Positions 1-9,595 of a stretch of DNA of 64,000 nt are shown piece after piece. Source of the DNA: JBAXXL01 sp038206725. GTDB taxonomy: Bacteria; Bacteroidota; Ignavibacteria; Kapaibacteriales; UBA2268. Location: assembly GCA_038206725.1 (NCBI GenBank), contig JBBRAO010000008.1, forward strand, positions 1 to 64,000, read 5' to 3'. A program made the position numbers and the translations under genes. Position 1 is the first letter of the stretch; each line of letters opens with the position of its first letter. The notes beneath the pieces were generated by a model that did no database searches, had not been told where the DNA came from, and was given only the letters and a program-made list of their open reading frames with translations.

Positions 1-1389
1 TTCATAAGAAGCACTTCCAACGTAAGGCGTTGCAGTTATTACTCCAACAGGAACCATATTACCTTTATTCATACCCGAGCCTGTTAAAACCATAGCAGAA
101 CCGGCTTTATCATCTTTAATAGTAACAGCGATACCGTGAACAGTATTATTGCTTAATCCGCGAGAACCATCAAGAACTAATTCAAACATTGTTTTTGAAT
201 ATAAGTTTGGTTCTGAAGACATAGGATCAACTGATGAACCTGAATAATAGAAAGGAATAGACATATCGTCCGGAGCCCATTTCAATTTATCTTGGCCTGT
301 TTGACTGTCATAAACCCATTTCATTACATAGTTAGGTTTTGGAGCGTTAGAAGTTAATTGCCATTCTTTTTGTAAATTGTTCCACCACATAACTTGACCA
401 GGCATTGTGCCAGCGGCAAATTTATTCATTGGGATGTTACCGACGAATTTGTCAGCAGTAATTCCGCCGGCTAACATATCGTTAGTTACGCCACCGTACA
501 TAATACCAACACCTAAAGAACCATCTTCGTCTGTAAGAATTTCTAATCCGTTTGTTGCCCAAATTACTTCATTACCAATAACGCCGTCAACTTCAGGAGT
601 TTGTGGTGTTTGCCATGCGCTAACTGTTGATTCAACCCAAGAGTAACCATTCCATACTAGGATTGTTCCCATTGGACCGGTTGCGTTTTGGAATTTAGGA
701 TAAGTAACTGCGCCATCAGCGATGTTAAATGCTTCAACTGCGTTTTCAGCTAATTTAGGATCAGGATATTGACCTGTTAAAGCTCCGCCTGCAGGTCCTG
801 CTGGTGGTAAAGAAACGCTTTCTGAAATGTGCCAATTTGTGATTTGACCTTTGCCAATTTTAGAAACAATAACGCCGTCTTTGATGTACAATTCAGGATA
901 TGTACCTGTTACATCGCCTGTAACTACGCGTGTTTCGTCAGCCAAGTTCTTTATTGTGATAGTTTTATCTACAACTGCTTTTGCAACATCTGCCGTATCA
1001 GCGCGGAATGACCGCATTGATTGAAATGTATAAGGAGTTGATGTGAATGGAACTCTTGCATAAGAGTTGCCATTTACTGATAATTCTACCCAATACTGAG
1101 TTTTAAAGTCTAAGTTTAATGGTGATTCTGTACCAAGATTGATCGAGAAATAACCATATTCAACTTGAACGTTTCTCTGGTCTTCTGTCCATAGGGCGGA
1201 TCCACCAGTTTGACTGTTATAAATTTTGACATTCAGGTCAACAGCCTTGTTTATAGCTTTGCCATCGTAATCAAAAAGATTACCGGTGTAATTAATAGTT
1301 CTTGGTACGTTGTTTTCAGCAACAGCGTGAGCAAAAGGAACTATCAAAAGTGCAATTAGCATTACACCAAGAAGAAATGATTTCTTCAT
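1..1389 (-). CDS. Secreted tail-fibre-like surface protein, partial (3' end outside window)
   Basis: An open frame of 463 codons starts at the ATG at 1389 and leaves the window at base 1 without a stop, so the C-terminus is missing. The N-terminus is a clear Sec signal (MKKSFLLGVMLIALLIVPFA, then HAVA). The mature protein begins PRTINYTGNLFDYDGKAI and contains VDLNVKIYNSQTGG and YGYFSINLG. A collagen-like hinge near residue 190 reads PPAGPAGGALTGQYPDPKLA. This G-G-x-L-T-G-x-Y-P-x-P segment is common in large secreted proteins of Bacteroidota and relatives annotated as tail-fibre-domain proteins. Role: probably a surface or extracellular structural protein; no enzymatic motif is seen. Function is inferred only from this architecture, and the missing end could hold a sorting or chaperone domain. 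Confidence 0.75.
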   Translation of the reverse strand, partial: MKKSFLLGVMLIALLIVPFAHAVAENNVPRTINYTGNLFDYDGKAINKAVDLNVKIYNSQTGGSALWTEDQRNVQVEYGYFSINLGTESPLNLDFKTQYWVELSVNGNSYARVPFTSTPYTFQSMRSFRADTADVAKAVVDKTITIKNLADETRVVTGDVTGTYPELYIKDGVIVSKIGKGQITNWHISESVSLPPAGPAGGALTGQYPDPKLAENAVEAFNIADGAVTYPKFQNATGPMGTILVWNGYSWVESTVSAWQTPQTPEVDGVIGNEVIWATNGLEILTDEDGSLGVGIMYGGVTNDMLAGGITADKFVGNIPMNKFAAGTMPGQVMWWNNLQKEWQLTSNAPKPNYVMKWVYDSQTGQDKLKWAPDDMSIPFYYSGSSVDPMSSEPNLYSKTMFELVLDGSRGLSNNTVHGIAVTIKDDKAGSAMVLTGSGMNKGNMVPVGVITATPYVGSASYE

Positions 1390-1491
1390 TTAAATACTCC
1401 TAAAAATATTAGTAATTATAATTTAAAAAATTCTATTTTTTTTCGAAAAGAACATAATTGAATATATACTACCCATTATATATATATATTC

Positions 1492-2079
1492 TTATTTTAC
1501 TACCATCATAATATTGCGTAGGTGTATCGGGTCAAAAGCACCGCCACCGGCTAAATTATAAGGTACAGCTACCAATTCATACATATAAGAACCGCTTTGT
1601 AATTTTAAGCCGTCCGTATCTGTTACATCATAAGAAACTGATTGTTTACCAGCTGATTGATAGCCGCTGTAAAGCACTTTAATCAATTTGCCGGAGATGT
1701 CATATAGTTTTAAACTTACATCCGAAGAACCCGGTAAGTCATATTCAAACGTTGTGTTGTTTGTAGTTGGGTTTGGATAGTTTGTTAATTGTGATGATGC
1801 TAATTCATTATTCTTAACATCGCCAGGGAAATATGGAGAGTGGCCCCAAAATCCCATTTCTGCTGTACCGGTTTGGCTTGTTCCAGCCATCACTATTTTA
1901 CCGGCAGCTGCTTGTCCGAAATTGCCATACATTTGTGTTTTATTGGCTTTATCGAAAAAGCGGATCATACTTCCATTGGATATTATATGCTTAAATAATA
2001 CCTCTTCCGCATTGCTAGATAGAGCAAGAATTGGAATAAGGAAGCACAATACCAAGAAATACTTCAATACTCTGTTCAT
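1492..2079 (-). CDS. Small secreted protein with T9SS C-terminal sorting domain
   Basis: A 195-residue protein. The start at 2079 is chosen over an upstream in-frame ATG at 2148 because AGGAG lies seven bases before it and because it begins directly with a signal peptide (MNRVLKYFLVLCFLIPILAL). The middle is short and has no recognisable domain (it includes MGFWGHSPYFPG). The last 95 residues form a type A sorting domain: NYPNPTTNNTTFEYDLP, then VSLKLYDISGKLIKVL, ending in a beta-strand and VVK. Family knowledge says such domains direct export across the outer membrane by the type IX system and are then cleaved. With only about 75 residues of cargo, its function is unknown. It is probably a single-gene unit followed by the partial surface-protein gene, 102 bases downstream. 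Confidence 0.8.
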   Translation of the reverse strand: MNRVLKYFLVLCFLIPILALSSNAEEVLFKHIISNGSMIRFFDKANKTQMYGNFGQAAAGKIVMAGTSQTGTAEMGFWGHSPYFPGDVKNNELASSQLTNYPNPTTNNTTFEYDLPGSSDVSLKLYDISGKLIKVLYSGYQSAGKQSVSYDVTDTDGLKLQSGSYMYELVAVPYNLAGGGAFDPIHLRNIMMVVK

Positions 2080-2416
2080 TACAAAACTCCTGTTAGTGTT
2101 GTTTATATTAAATATTAAATTGTCTTTTTTTGTCATTTTATCAATCATTTATATTACTTTTATACTATCGTTAAATTTATACAAGCAAATACTGTGCCAT
2201 AAATGAGCACACAACATACTCTTGCTTCTTATCAGCAAAGTGTATCCGCTCAACAAACAAAATTACATATAATAATGTTAAATTCCAAACATACCTGTAA
2301 AAAATTACTATAATTCTGTAAATTATTAAAATATGCCTACCATTTTTTTATATTAAATTTTATGTATAATTTTGAATTACATAATTTTACAAATATTTAA
2401 CGAACGGTAAACCCAA
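2080..2416. other. AT-rich divergent intergenic region
   Basis: These 337 bases lie between the divergent T9SS-protein and rRNA-methyltransferase genes, so promoters for both should be here. I see only very AT-rich sequence, no convincing hairpin or conserved repeat and no coding frame that looks real. Confidence 0.5.
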
Positions 2417-3859
2417 ATGAAAAAGTTTCAAAAAATTCTAAACATATCAGCGGAAATTATCAGCACAGTTGACGAAAATAATTCCGATTGCGATGTTTTT
2501 ATCAATATATTCTTTAGAAAAAATTCTTTTATTGGTAGCAATGAACGAAAAATCATATCGGAAATTGTTTTCAATTACTATAGAAATAAGATTTTTATAG
2601 ATCATATTTCCGATAATTTAAACCGCTTTCTTATTAGCGATTTTAATCTCATTCTCGATACCTCGCAACAATTAATTCTGAAAGTCAATACTACTTGCTT
2701 GTTTCTATATAAGTACAATGCAAGCAATACAAATTTAAGCAATTTCTCAACACTATCCAACAAATATTTTAGAGAATATACAATTATTGAAGCTGTTAAG
2801 AACATTTTTGATGAATACTGTGGAAATAATTACACACAGTTTATACTGACTCATCTTGAAACTGAAATCGAAGCAATTATTAATTCAGATTTATCGGAAT
2901 CCGACCAAATAATTGACAATATTTCACTCAAATATTCCTTCTCAAAGCAAATTTTAGCCTACCTGCATTCTAATAAATTCCAACCTCGTTCTTACGATAA
3001 TTTGATTGCTCTTGCAGATTCTTCAACAAATTCTGCCGATATGATTATTCGGGTGAATAATCCGGAAAGAAATATGCAAAGTGTAATTGATTATCTTAAG
3101 AACAACGATATTGAATTTGAAAATTGCAAAGTTTCGCCTGCCGCTATTGCTATCAAAAATAGAATTAATCTGAATATATTAGAAATCTATCAAAATGGAA
3201 CTGTGGAAATTCAAGACGAAGGAAGTCAACTGATTTCTTATGCCCTATCCCCTAAACCCCACAGCGTTATTTTAGACGCTTGCGCAGGAGCCGGAGGAAA
3301 AACATTGCATTTAGCTGATTTAACTAATAATACATCTCGTATTACCGCAGTCGATATTTTACGCGATAAACTTTATAAAATTAGACCAAGAGCTTTGAAA
3401 GCTAAATTAACAAATATCCGATTGCTCACAATAGAGCCATATGAAAAGAAGCCGAAAATCTATCAATCATCTTTTGATTACGTCTTAGTTGACTCTCCTT
3501 GCTCAGGTTTAGGAACATTTCGACGCAAACCGCAGAAGAAATATTCACTCACTTTGCAGGATTTCAACCGATATGCCGCAACCGAGCTTAAGGTTTTAAA
3601 ATATTTCAGCCAATTCGTCAAACCCGGTGGACTACTTCTTTATGCTACCTGCACAATAATGCCGATTGAAAACGAAGCTGTAGCGGAAGAGTTTCTAAGA
3701 CATCATCCCGATTTCAGACCACATCCATTATTAAGAAAATTCAAAGAACATAATATAGATATTCAAAATTTGGAAAAAAATATGAATAGTTTTACACTTT
3801 CTCCGGAAATTCACGGCACAGATGGTTATTTTTTAGCTTTATTTAAAAAAAATAGCTAA
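2417..3859 (+). CDS. rsmB: RsmB/NOP-family rRNA cytosine-C5 methyltransferase
   Basis: A 480-residue SAM-dependent RNA methyltransferase of the NOL1/NOP2/Sun family. These enzymes methylate C5 of a cytosine in rRNA; RsmB itself modifies 16S C967. The N-terminal 140 residues resemble the NusB-like RNA-binding domain (SNERKIISEIVFNYYRNK). The Rossmann domain follows: SAM loop ILDACAGAGGKTLHLA near 290, motif IV DSPCSGLGTFRRKP near 360, and motif VI YATCTIMPIENE near 410. The Cys of motif VI (TCT) is the expected nucleophile and that of motif IV the product-release Cys. Length fits RsmB (about 430-480). Single gene on the plus strand, ending just before a hairpin shared with the convergent prfB. 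The exact target base is inferred from the NusB-like extension. Confidence 0.85.
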   Translation: MKKFQKILNISAEIISTVDENNSDCDVFINIFFRKNSFIGSNERKIISEIVFNYYRNKIFIDHISDNLNRFLISDFNLILDTSQQLILKVNTTCLFLYKYNASNTNLSNFSTLSNKYFREYTIIEAVKNIFDEYCGNNYTQFILTHLETEIEAIINSDLSESDQIIDNISLKYSFSKQILAYLHSNKFQPRSYDNLIALADSSTNSADMIIRVNNPERNMQSVIDYLKNNDIEFENCKVSPAAIAIKNRINLNILEIYQNGTVEIQDEGSQLISYALSPKPHSVILDACAGAGGKTLHLADLTNNTSRITAVDILRDKLYKIRPRALKAKLTNIRLLTIEPYEKKPKIYQSSFDYVLVDSPCSGLGTFRRKPQKKYSLTLQDFNRYAATELKVLKYFSQFVKPGGLLLYATCTIMPIENEAVAEEFLRHHPDFRPHPLLRKFKEHNIDIQNLEKNMNSFTLSPEIHGTDGYFLALFKKNS

Positions 3860-3938
3860 AAACTGTGTAATCTGTAAAGATAAATCCACATCTTCGTCGA
3901 AATAAAACGACTTTTTTTCCATTTTTTGCAAATAAATA

Positions 3939-3982
3939 AATTCATCGGACGACCTAAAATTATCCGATGAATTTTATTTTTA
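3939..3982. terminator. Bidirectional hairpin terminator (repeat family ATCGGA/TCCGAT)
   Basis: AAATTCATCGGA at 3939-3950 pairs perfectly with TCCGATGAATTT at 3964-3975, 12 bp with a 13-base loop, followed by TATTTTT. It sits between the convergent rsmB-like gene and prfB. The stem core TCATCGGA is shared with terminator hairpins at 17813, 20782, 46230 and 56740. Confidence 0.75.
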
Positions 3983-3995
3983 GGGGTTTTTGGTA

Positions 3996-5094
3996 CTAAT
4001 CTTTAAATAATATAAGAAACGCGGTGATAAAGTCATCAATTTCTCCATCCATAACCGCAGAAATATCTGTTCGTTTGGTTTCGGTTCGATGATCATTTAC
4101 CATAGTGTAAGGTTGGAAAACATAAGAACGAATTTGACTGCCCCATTCTATTTTCATTTTTTTTCCCTCTATTTCAGCTTTTTTTGCATCCTCTTCTTCG
4201 CGACGTTTTTGGTAAAGTCTCGCTTTTAACATTTTCATCGCGCGTTCACGATTTTGAAACTGCGAACGTTCGGTTTGACAAGAAACGATAATACCTGTTG
4301 GAATATGCCTCAACCGAACTGCCGTTTCAACCTTATTAACGTTTTGACCACCTGCTCCGGCAGAACGAAAAGTATCCATTTCAACATCCGCTGGGTTCAC
4401 CTCGATAGCCACGTCGTCTTCCATAACCGGATATACATAAACTGAGGCAAATGTAGTATGCCTGCGTGCGTTTGAATCGAAAGGTGATATTCGTACTAAG
4501 CGGTGAACACCACTCTCCCCTTTTAAGTAACCAAACGCATAAGCCCCATCAATTTGAATAGAACAAGATTTTAGACCGGTTACATCGCCGTCAACGGTCT
4601 CAAGAAGCGAGATTTTAAAATTTTTCCTTTCAGCCCAACGATTATACATCCTTAGCAGCATTGAGGTCCAGTCGTTGGCTTCGGTACCACCCGCGCCTGA
4701 ATTTATAGTTAAAATCGCACCACGAATGTCATCTTCCCCATTTAGCATATTTCTTATCTCGAGGTCACGGATTAATTCTTCTGCGGAATTGATTTCACTA
4801 TTTAGTTCCGGTTCCGCTGAGAGGTCATTATCCTCGTTGGCTATTTCAAGCAGTTCAATTAGATCTATTGTTTTGTGGTTGGCTTTTGTCCAATCGTTGA
4901 CCCATTCTCTGCGGCTGTTAATTTCTTGAATGGTTGATTGGGCTTGTTTTGAGTCGTTCCAAAACTCGGATGATTGCGTTAATTGGGTTAACTCATTAAT
5001 CTCGGATTCTTTTTGATCAATATCAAAGGAACCTCCGCAATAAATCGCTTCGTTTTACCAATGAATTTATTTTTTCTCTTTGCTGTTCGAACAT
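3996..5094 (-). CDS. prfB: Peptide chain release factor 2, expressed by +1 programmed frameshift
   Basis: Release factor 2 hydrolyses peptidyl-tRNA at UGA and UAA stops. The gene is in two frames. A 23-codon leader starts at ATG 5094 (MFEQQREKINSLVKRSDLLR...FL) and ends in CTT TGA at 5028-5023. A +1 shift there enters the main frame at GAT ATT GAT CAA, giving 365 residues in total, the same length as the E. coli protein. The anticodon-like tripeptide SPF is present (VRISPFDSNARRHT), as is the catalytic GGQ loop (SAGAGGQNVNKVETAVRL). Calling the gene only from the ATG at 4748 would lose the N-terminal third. The start lies two bases after the stop of the O-methyltransferase gene, so the two are probably translationally coupled, last in a run that begins at psd. 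Confidence 0.97.
5022..5037 (-). promoter_or_regulatory. prfB: prfB programmed +1 frameshift site
   Basis: Read on the minus strand the site is CGG AGG TTC CTT TGA T: an internal Shine-Dalgarno-like GGAGG, a CTT slippery codon and an in-frame TGA as codon 24. This is the standard RF2 autoregulatory site. When RF2 is scarce, termination at TGA is slow and ribosomes slip by +1 to make full-length RF2. The spacing between GGAGG and CTT is the usual three bases. Confidence 0.95.
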
Positions 5095-5096
5095 TT

Positions 5097-5765
5097 CTAA
5101 TTTTCCTTAATTTTAACACCCATAATAGCACCGTCGCCAATTGGAACTAAACAAGTTTTGTATAACGGATGAGTTCGGAAATAATTATTGAACGACCGCA
5201 TTGATTTTATTTCATTAGGATTTCGCTCAGCAATAGTTTCCATAATATGTCCAAACGCAAAAGCATTGTCCGTTATATAAATACCACCAACCTTGAGCAA
5301 GGGTGTGATTTTATCCAGATAAAGTTTGTTAAAAGGCTTGTTCGCGTCAACAAACACAAAATCCAATTGTTCCTTTGGCTTAAAATGATCTAAAAACTTT
5401 GAAGCATCCTCTACTCGTAAATCGATTTTCTTTGAAAGTGCCGACTCGCTGAATTTCTTTTGAGCGAATTCGGCAAACTCAACATTTTTTTCAACTGTGA
5501 TTATTTTTCCGTCAGCAGGTAAAGCTTCTGCCATTACCAAGGCTGAGTAACCGGCTAGTGTCCCGATTTCTAAAACATATTTTGCCTTTACAGATCGAAT
5601 TAAAAACTGTAAGAACAATCCCTGCTCGGGCGTAATAAATATGGGTGGAATTCCGTTTACAACCGCCTCAGCTTTTAATAACCGCAGATTTTCGTCATCG
5701 CAAGAAAAGTTCTCGAGAAGATAATCGTAAAGTTCATCATTCAAATATGTGGGTTTTATTGGCAT
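5097..5765 (-). CDS. O-methyltransferase, catechol-OMT-like family 3
   Basis: A 222-residue SAM-dependent O-methyltransferase. The SAM-binding motif YVLEIGTLAGYSALVMAEAL is near residue 70-90, followed by ADGKIITVEKN, and the metal-binding acidic motif LDFVFVDANKPF is near 130. These match the cation-dependent caffeoyl-CoA/catechol O-methyltransferase family, with length typical (210-230). The small-molecule substrate cannot be read from sequence. It lies five bases after the MCE gene and two bases before prfB, clearly in one transcript, but the neighbours give no clue to substrate. Confidence 0.88.
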   Translation of the reverse strand: MPIKPTYLNDELYDYLLENFSCDDENLRLLKAEAVVNGIPPIFITPEQGLFLQFLIRSVKAKYVLEIGTLAGYSALVMAEALPADGKIITVEKNVEFAEFAQKKFSESALSKKIDLRVEDASKFLDHFKPKEQLDFVFVDANKPFNKLYLDKITPLLKVGGIYITDNAFAFGHIMETIAERNPNEIKSMRSFNNYFRTHPLYKTCLVPIGDGAIMGVKIKEN

Positions 5766-5770
5766 TTGCT

Positions 5771-6712
5771 TTAAGGTCTGGCTCCTAAACGTACATTAGT
5801 ATTGATGCCATAATCCGTAATGTTTTTGATAAGCGTTTCTAATTCCTTAAGCGTTCCGGCTAATTGATTGGCGAATTCTTTATCATTCAGCAACTTTCCA
5901 ACTACTGATTCATTTTTGGAAAGCTGATTGGTCACGACTTTCAAATCGTTAACAATCAAATTAACGTCTTTGCCTAAATTCTTATTATTATCGGCAAAAT
6001 CCGCTAAATAATCTGTTGTGGTTTTTAATTTACTAATTATACTTTTTATATCACCTTTGTTATCGGATGTAATTTCTTTAAGCGATTGCGAAGCCTCGCT
6101 TAGATTATTAATAATCTTTTCGGCGGCTTTCACATCAGTAAACCGGTTGATTTTTGAAACCACATCGTTAGCACTGCTAACAGTTCCTTTTAAATTAGCA
6201 ATAAACTTAGGGTCTCCCATTAGCCCATTGACGCTAATTGCTATTGAATCAATTCTTTTGACCGAAATAATAATATCGTCTTTCATTGATGAAATGTCGG
6301 AAAGTACGGTAGTGAAATCAACTGATTCAGCACCGGTGATAACCTTGTTTATATCATACTTCTCATCACTTATACCGGGGTATATATCAATTTTTTTTCC
6401 ACCCATTAAAGAGAGCATTGAAATTTTGGCGGTTACATCACTCCTAAATTCAGAAATATCTTGCAAAAACACTTCTACTTTTACCCTTCTGCCCATTAAT
6501 TTGACTGATTTAACCTTCCCTATATTAACACCGCTAAACATCACAGGATCACCGCTTTGCAAACCTCCTGCATCTTGAAATTCAATAGTGACAACGTATT
6601 TATTCTTTTGAGAGATTATATTCTCACCAAATAATAGAGCCAATATTAAGATTACAAGTGATACTAAGCTCACTATTCCGACGATTACTTCTTTTCTTCT
6701 ATCTGATTTCAT
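5771..6712 (-). CDS. MCE/MlaD-family lipid-transport protein
   Basis: A 313-residue protein with one N-terminal membrane anchor (IVGIVSLVSLVILILALLFG, residues about 10-30). It is followed by a single MCE domain (YVVTIEFQDAGGLQSGDPV, then VNIGKVKSVKL). The rest is helical with coiled-coil character, to about 300. MCE proteins such as MlaD form hexameric periplasmic rings that pass phospholipids or other hydrophobic molecules between membranes, driven by an MlaE/MlaF ABC transporter. No permease or ATPase gene is next to it here, which is unusual for MlaD. A possible auxiliary lipoprotein of such systems is encoded at 28582. Its place in a run with psd and pssA suits a phospholipid role, but that is inference. 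Confidence 0.88.
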   Translation of the reverse strand: MKSDRRKEVIVGIVSLVSLVILILALLFGENIISQKNKYVVTIEFQDAGGLQSGDPVMFSGVNIGKVKSVKLMGRRVKVEVFLQDISEFRSDVTAKISMLSLMGGKKIDIYPGISDEKYDINKVITGAESVDFTTVLSDISSMKDDIIISVKRIDSIAISVNGLMGDPKFIANLKGTVSSANDVVSKINRFTDVKAAEKIINNLSEASQSLKEITSDNKGDIKSIISKLKTTTDYLADFADNNKNLGKDVNLIVNDLKVVTNQLSKNESVVGKLLNDKEFANQLAGTLKELETLIKNITDYGINTNVRLGARP

Positions 6713-6817
6713 ACTTTTTCATATTAAATAAAAACATATATTCACTTATCATTAACAAAATTAAAATAATATTATTAAATAAAAAATTATTTTTGCTAAT
6801 AATATTACTTTTATTGT

Positions 6818-8203
6818 TTATTCCCACGGATTCTTGTAATAATATTTCTCTAACTCTTCTAAAGAAATTGTTGAATCGCTTGGCGGAACTGTCTTTTGGG
6901 CTTCTTGCAAAAGATAAAATTTGTATAAACCCTTTGCTATTGCTCCCCCGAAATCAAGATAAGAATTAACATCCGTTCTCTGTTTGTCGGCTTTTTTTCG
7001 TGATGCAGTTATTTCAATTGTAGCGGCTGTTATCTTGTTTCTGTAATTTGCCCACCACCAACTCTCGGGAAAAGGTTTTTTGTCCATAGGTTGCTTTGGT
7101 GTGTATCCCATCTGGACGGTTATTGAGTCGCTATTGTTAAAATCGCTTATACATTTGGCAAGCATCAGTTGATTTCTATAGACTGTATCACCCTCTGGTC
7201 CGTGTTCCTTAAGCGATTTTTTAAAATTTGTATATAAAAAAGGGGATTCGCCGGGTAAAGCATTTTTACCGTGAATATTCAAGGCTAAAATAAAATCTGC
7301 AGTAGTATTTGTAAGTTTTACTATCGCGTCGCGAATCAATTTCACTTCCTGAGCAACCGAATCTTCCAATAATAATGGATTTTGAGACTGCTTTAACCAT
7401 TGACGCTCCAAATCTTGACCTCCGGGATTATAGCGCGAATTTCCGACAGCTATTCCATCAACATTGACAATTGGAACAATATTAAATATCACTTTTTTTA
7501 AATCTACTGATTTTGTAATTAGGTTCTCTCTACTTAATAAATAATTTATTAAACCTTCAAGAACAAAAGATGATTGAGTTTCGCCGGGATGCGTACGCGA
7601 ATGTATCCAAATCCGCTTTTTCAGGTACTCAGGAACGGTATTATCGGTAATTGTAAACATATAAATCGGATAATCCATCGGTGTTTTACCGATTATTTCT
7701 TGTCTAAAATATATGTTATGTCTGTACTCATTAATTAATTTTTCTATTCGATTGGGGAAATAAGGATATGTTCTTGCAATGTTGACATTTGGATAGTCAA
7801 ACTTTTTAATTAAAGAATAGTTCCAAAGCGCATCGGCTCCTTTGTGATCGACAAGTTCACTATCTTGGAATCTATACCAAATATCATTATTATAAGAATA
7901 CACAGGAACAACGTACTTTGCCCCGCGCCACCCATCACCAACTATATTGATTACAGTCGGTTTATCAGTTGTCACTTTTTTTAATTCCGAATACCACCAA
8001 ATCCTATTCCGTTTTGGGATAAGAGTATCGTGATTATCATCTTTGGGGTAAATATTTATTGTATCGGAACTTATTATTATAGTAGAATCTTTAAGTAATG
8101 CGGTTGTTATCGAATTATAATTTTTCTCTTTCGGTTTATTGCTGTATCCGGAGCTAACAACGATTAAAACTAAAATCGAAACACTAATCAATATCCTCAT
8201 CAT
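6818..8203 (-). CDS. Secreted M14-family zinc carboxypeptidase
   Basis: A 461-residue peptidase with an N-terminal signal (MMRILISVSILVLIVVSSGY). The M14 domain occupies roughly residues 150-440. The zinc ligands are in HSRTHPGETQSS (H and E) and in ILALNIHGK (H); a typical substrate-binding segment VNVDGIAVGNSRYNPGGQDL lies between. The general-base glutamate is probably in TAATIEITASRK near the C-terminus. M14 enzymes remove C-terminal amino acids from peptides or trim peptidoglycan stems; the specificity here is unknown. Two ATGs at 8203 and 8200 are both possible. The start overlaps the 3' end of pssA by 20 bases, so it is translated from the same mRNA. Export to the periplasm is inferred from the signal. 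Confidence 0.88.
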   Translation of the reverse strand: MMRILISVSILVLIVVSSGYSNKPKEKNYNSITTALLKDSTIIISSDTINIYPKDDNHDTLIPKRNRIWWYSELKKVTTDKPTVINIVGDGWRGAKYVVPVYSYNNDIWYRFQDSELVDHKGADALWNYSLIKKFDYPNVNIARTYPYFPNRIEKLINEYRHNIYFRQEIIGKTPMDYPIYMFTITDNTVPEYLKKRIWIHSRTHPGETQSSFVLEGLINYLLSRENLITKSVDLKKVIFNIVPIVNVDGIAVGNSRYNPGGQDLERQWLKQSQNPLLLEDSVAQEVKLIRDAIVKLTNTTADFILALNIHGKNALPGESPFLYTNFKKSLKEHGPEGDTVYRNQLMLAKCISDFNNSDSITVQMGYTPKQPMDKKPFPESWWWANYRNKITAATIEITASRKKADKQRTDVNSYLDFGGAIAKGLYKFYLLQEAQKTVPPSDSTISLEELEKYYYKNPWE

Positions 8204-8939
8204 CTACTATTTCCTCTATAAAACGGTCTTTATTGATTAAAGAAATCAGCCAGCGCAATATGCCTAAGGCTAAATATAGTATCATAATGAAAAATATGGC
8301 TTTGCCCTCGGTTATGGATGCAATGACAATTGCCAGCACAAACATAAGTGAGAAAAACCAACGTTTTTTCAAATCTTGTAAATTTGGTCGTGGTGCATTC
8401 TCAAAACGCATTCTACCAACCATAGCCAATGATACTATAGGCACTAAATAAAATATTAAGTTTTGCTCAAATTCAGGGGGGAGTATATTTTTATCAAATA
8501 TGAACACAATATAAGAGACCAATGTTATTGCCGCCGAAGGAATTGGAAATCCTGTAAAAAATGTCTTGTCTTCGGTCGCGCTGGAAGTGATGTTATATTT
8601 CGCTAAGCGCATAGCACCGCATATTGCCGGTAGCGACGAGAATAATATTCCGAAAAAACCATACTGAAAGAAAAACGCTTCGTAAAGCATATACGACGGG
8701 GCAATTCCAAATGAAACCATATCGCTCAGCGAATCCAATTGCATACCCAATTCACTCGTAGCCTTAACCAATCGCGCCATCATCCCGTCTAAAGCATCAA
8801 ATAACATAGCGGCTAAAATAAATAAGGCGGCGATTACAAATTCTCCACGGCTAATTTGAATAATCGCTGTAAATCCCGAAACAAGATTACCTATTGTGAA
8901 AAAATTGGGTATAATTGATTTAGTTACTAAGGGTTTCAT
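8184..8939 (-). CDS. pssA: CDP-diacylglycerol--serine O-phosphatidyltransferase
   Basis: A 251-residue membrane enzyme that makes phosphatidylserine from CDP-diacylglycerol and L-serine. The CDP-alcohol phosphotransferase signature is near residues 50-75: DALDGMMARLV, then MQLDSLSDMVSFG, matching DGx2ARx8Gx3Dx3D. There are about seven hydrophobic segments. This is the class II (Bacillus-type) integral-membrane PssA. Its start overlaps the psd stop in an ATGA arrangement, so synthesis and decarboxylation of phosphatidylserine are made in step. Together the two genes give phosphatidylethanolamine. Confidence 0.95.
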   Translation of the reverse strand: MKPLVTKSIIPNFFTIGNLVSGFTAIIQISRGEFVIAALFILAAMLFDALDGMMARLVKATSELGMQLDSLSDMVSFGIAPSYMLYEAFFFQYGFFGILFSSLPAICGAMRLAKYNITSSATEDKTFFTGFPIPSAAITLVSYIVFIFDKNILPPEFEQNLIFYLVPIVSLAMVGRMRFENAPRPNLQDLKKRWFFSLMFVLAIVIASITEGKAIFFIMILYLALGILRWLISLINKDRFIEEIVDDEDID

Positions 8940-9595
8940 CGCACATTCCCTATTATCTGTTCACCTGCTCGAACTCTATCGCCAACCTTGATTCTCAACT
9001 TCGACGATAATGGTACAAAAATATCCATACGAGAACCGAATTTCATCATACCGAATTTCTCACCCGCGGTTAAATGCATTCCGGTTTTGACCTCACACAC
9101 TAATCGTCGAGCTACATATCCGGTAATTTGTTTGAATAAAATCCTCTGACCATTTTCCATTTTCAAACCGATTTGCGAATTTTCATTCAGCTCCGAGGCC
9201 TTTGGGTGACTCGCTATTAGATATTTCCCCGGGTAATAGTTAAAATATTCCACATCGCCTGTAGCTGGGCTTCGATTGACGTGTACATTCAAAGGCGACA
9301 GAAAAATACTAATTCGTAATGTTTTACTTTTCAGATAGTTGTGTTCTTCTATTTCGGTTATTTCAATAACCTTCCCATCTGCCGGCGAAAGAAGTATTGA
9401 GGAATCTTCGAATATTTCTTTCGGTGGAATTCGTTCAGGGTCGCGAAAAAACCATATTGCAAATAAAATGAGTAATGCACCTCCAGAAACAACAAAATAA
9501 CTATAAGGTTTATTCAGTAACACACCTAAAATTATAATGATTATCCCTGACACAAGCATTACTAAAAAATTATCTATTCCGTATTTGGCAATCAT
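8936..9595 (-). CDS. psd: Phosphatidylserine decarboxylase proenzyme
   Basis: A 219-residue short-form phosphatidylserine decarboxylase, converting phosphatidylserine to phosphatidylethanolamine. Two hydrophobic segments are at the N-terminus (residues 8-50). The catalytic region includes LSPADGKVIEI, ISIFLSPLNVHVNRSP, and the autocleavage motif MMKFGSRMDIFVP. Cleavage before the Ser of the G-S pair creates the pyruvoyl cofactor. Length fits the short bacterial/archaeal form rather than the 320-residue E. coli type. First gene of the minus-strand run; its upstream region (9596-9706) is shared with the divergent dnaN. Confidence 0.94.
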   Translation of the reverse strand: MIAKYGIDNFLVMLVSGIIIIILGVLLNKPYSYFVVSGGALLILFAIWFFRDPERIPPKEIFEDSSILLSPADGKVIEITEIEEHNYLKSKTLRISIFLSPLNVHVNRSPATGDVEYFNYYPGKYLIASHPKASELNENSQIGLKMENGQRILFKQITGYVARRLVCEVKTGMHLTAGEKFGMMKFGSRMDIFVPLSSKLRIKVGDRVRAGEQIIGNVR

